From: Dicyema japonicum
Taxonomy: Eukaryota > Dicyemida > Rhombozoa > Dicyemidae
Reading direction: 5' to 3'
Assembly: GCA_011109175.1 (NCBI GenBank)
Contig: RDEW01000035.1
Span: 124,001 to 188,000, forward strand
Length of the DNA: 64,000 nucleotides
The position numbers were made by a program, and so were the translations under genes. The notes below the pieces were generated by a model. It had not been told where the DNA came from and made no database searches. It saw only the letters and a list, made by a program, of their open reading frames with translations. Below, piece by piece: positions 63,115 through 64,000 of this stretch (positions are counted from its first letter, which is position 1; every line of letters begins with the position of its first letter).

Positions 63115-63555
63115 CCGGAACATAATATGTCGCGTCCCGTGGTAATGACGCGTCCCACACTGGTTACATGTCACTGTCAAACCAAATGCCAGATGTCATA
63201 TTAATATGGCTTTGATCATTTTTAAGGTTGAGCAGATTTGAATCTCCATTTTAAGAGCCAAGTAAAATGACTCAAATTTTGTCAAACAACCGAATAGAGG
63301 TTTATTTAAATTTTTTATCACAGATTAAGGCAAGATCAGAAGAATTGAAAATAGTCAACATGAATCGAGTCAAGAAAATATAGACTTAAAAAATACATTC
63401 TTTGATTTTTGATTAGAAACCAATTAGTGTTGATTTGATGTGGGTGACATGTCGTAAATTCTTTGATTTTTAGATAAGAAATGACAAGTGCATGTGAAAT
63501 GTAACCCGCAGTGGATGAGTAACCCGTGCGGGACATAATATACAGCTGGTCTTAC
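63115..63555. repeat. Inverted-repeat-bounded segment of about 440 bp
   Basis: The left arm CATAATATGTCGCGTCCCGTGG (63121 on) followed by GGTTACATGTCAC is mirrored on the minus strand from about 63543 by TATATTATGTCCCGCACGGG and GGGTTACATTTCAC. Imperfect arms of about 50 bases and no coding content suggest a MITE-like element. Target duplication not clear. Confidence 0.45.
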
Positions 63556-64000
63556 CACTGAAAGCGTCTTTTTTTAATTGTTGCTTTCATGTTACCCACT
63601 GGTTTGCTTTATTTGAGGAAGCGATGGATAATAATTAAAGTTCTCGACATATCTACTCCAGATTTACCATCTAAGAAGAGAAGAATACTATTTATTTATA
63701 ACCACTGTATCACCCGAAAGAAAGACATAAATAACGTTGGACGGTTAAATAATCCCAATTCCCGCAATCAGCTGAGCCATTTAAAGTCTGTTGTCTACCA
63801 TTGTCTCCACTACCATATGAAAATGCCTTCTCTTCATTCCTGCAGAGCAATCCGATTGGAGGAGGCAACTTTTATACCAATCGGTTTTCTTTTGCAAAAG
63901 GCATAGAAGAGTTGTATTCTACAGTAAATGGATATTGTTTATCCTAGGTTCGACTCCCCTACTTTTTGCACGTCGAAGGTTTATCTTCATTTCCTCGGTT
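63556..64000. other. Window end, nothing assigned
   Basis: An open frame at 63589-63906 has no recognisable feature. GGTTCGACTCC at 63950 fits a pol III B box, but I see no A box or tRNA fold in front of it. Confidence 0.35.

Noticed and set aside
63930-63970. tRNA gene from the GGTTCGACTCC B box
   Set aside because: No A box at the right distance and no cloverleaf could be drawn by eye.
1-64000. CRISPR arrays, bacterial operons or phage genes
   Set aside because: No regularly spaced short repeats and no prokaryotic gene organisation. All signals are of an animal genome.

Overview
The window looks like nuclear DNA of a small, AT-rich, transposon-laden animal genome, most likely a dicyemid mesozoan (Dicyema-like). 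Two things support this. One gene encodes a Hox-type homeodomain with a YPWM hexapeptide. Six host loci read through once introns of about 22-36 nt are removed (GT...AG, mostly 22-27 nt). Dicyemids are known for introns of about this size, but the species assignment is inference.

Host genes are islands in a sea of elements: an AATF/Che-1/BFR2-like gene (7523-8830 +), a Hox gene (10861-11283 -), a syntaxin-17-like SNARE (26766-27253 +), an intact single-pass membrane protein of unknown family (28447-29513 -) with an upstream paralogous fragment (32951-33560 -), a C-type-lectin/mucin-like membrane protein (44310-45480 -), and a thymidylate kinase (58244-58914 -). A weak multi-exon candidate lies at about 61939-62880 (-).

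Most of the rest is retrotransposon sequence, sorted here into families defined within this window. LINE-A is an APE-type non-LTR element with a shared 5' end (TTAGCGTGGCGT), a 2A-like ribosome-skipping motif just before the endonuclease, and a 3' hairpin plus TAA repeats. LINE-B is APE-type and RTE-like, starts GGTTGAGGTGGTGACG, and ends in a tail shared with a SINE. LINE-C is an R4/Dong-like element with an RLE-type endonuclease (NKPDIVVHDK). LINE-R is an R2/HERO-like element with a PHD finger, a YLDD reverse transcriptase and a restriction-like endonuclease. There are also Tigger/pogo DNA transposons with CAGTAAACTC ends and TA duplications, a gypsy-type integrase fragment, and at least two tRNA-derived SINE families.

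Layout: 0.2-7.4 kb LINE-A copies; 7.5-8.8 kb AATF; 9.4-10.8 kb LINE-R debris; 10.9-11.3 kb Hox; 11.7-17.3 kb LINE-A and LINE-B; 17.3-24.05 kb a three-level nest (LINE-A interrupted by Tigger interrupted by LINE-R); 24.15-28 kb LINE-B around the SNARE gene; 28.4-29.5 kb receptor-like gene; 29.5-36 kb LINE-C, LINE-R, LINE-A, SINE and LINE-B fragments; 36-37.1 kb integrase; 38.2-44.2 kb duplicated blocks with LINE-C ends and a filled/empty SINE site; 44.3-45.5 kb lectin; 46-54.3 kb LINE fragments; 55.2-57.7 kb LINE-R and a second Tigger; 58.2-58.9 kb thymidylate kinase; 59-60.7 kb LINE-A; 61-64 kb mostly unassigned.

Two single N positions (34831, 40053) and repeated one-base frame breaks in conserved host genes suggest assembly joins and indel errors. 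Some broken genes may therefore be intact in the organism.
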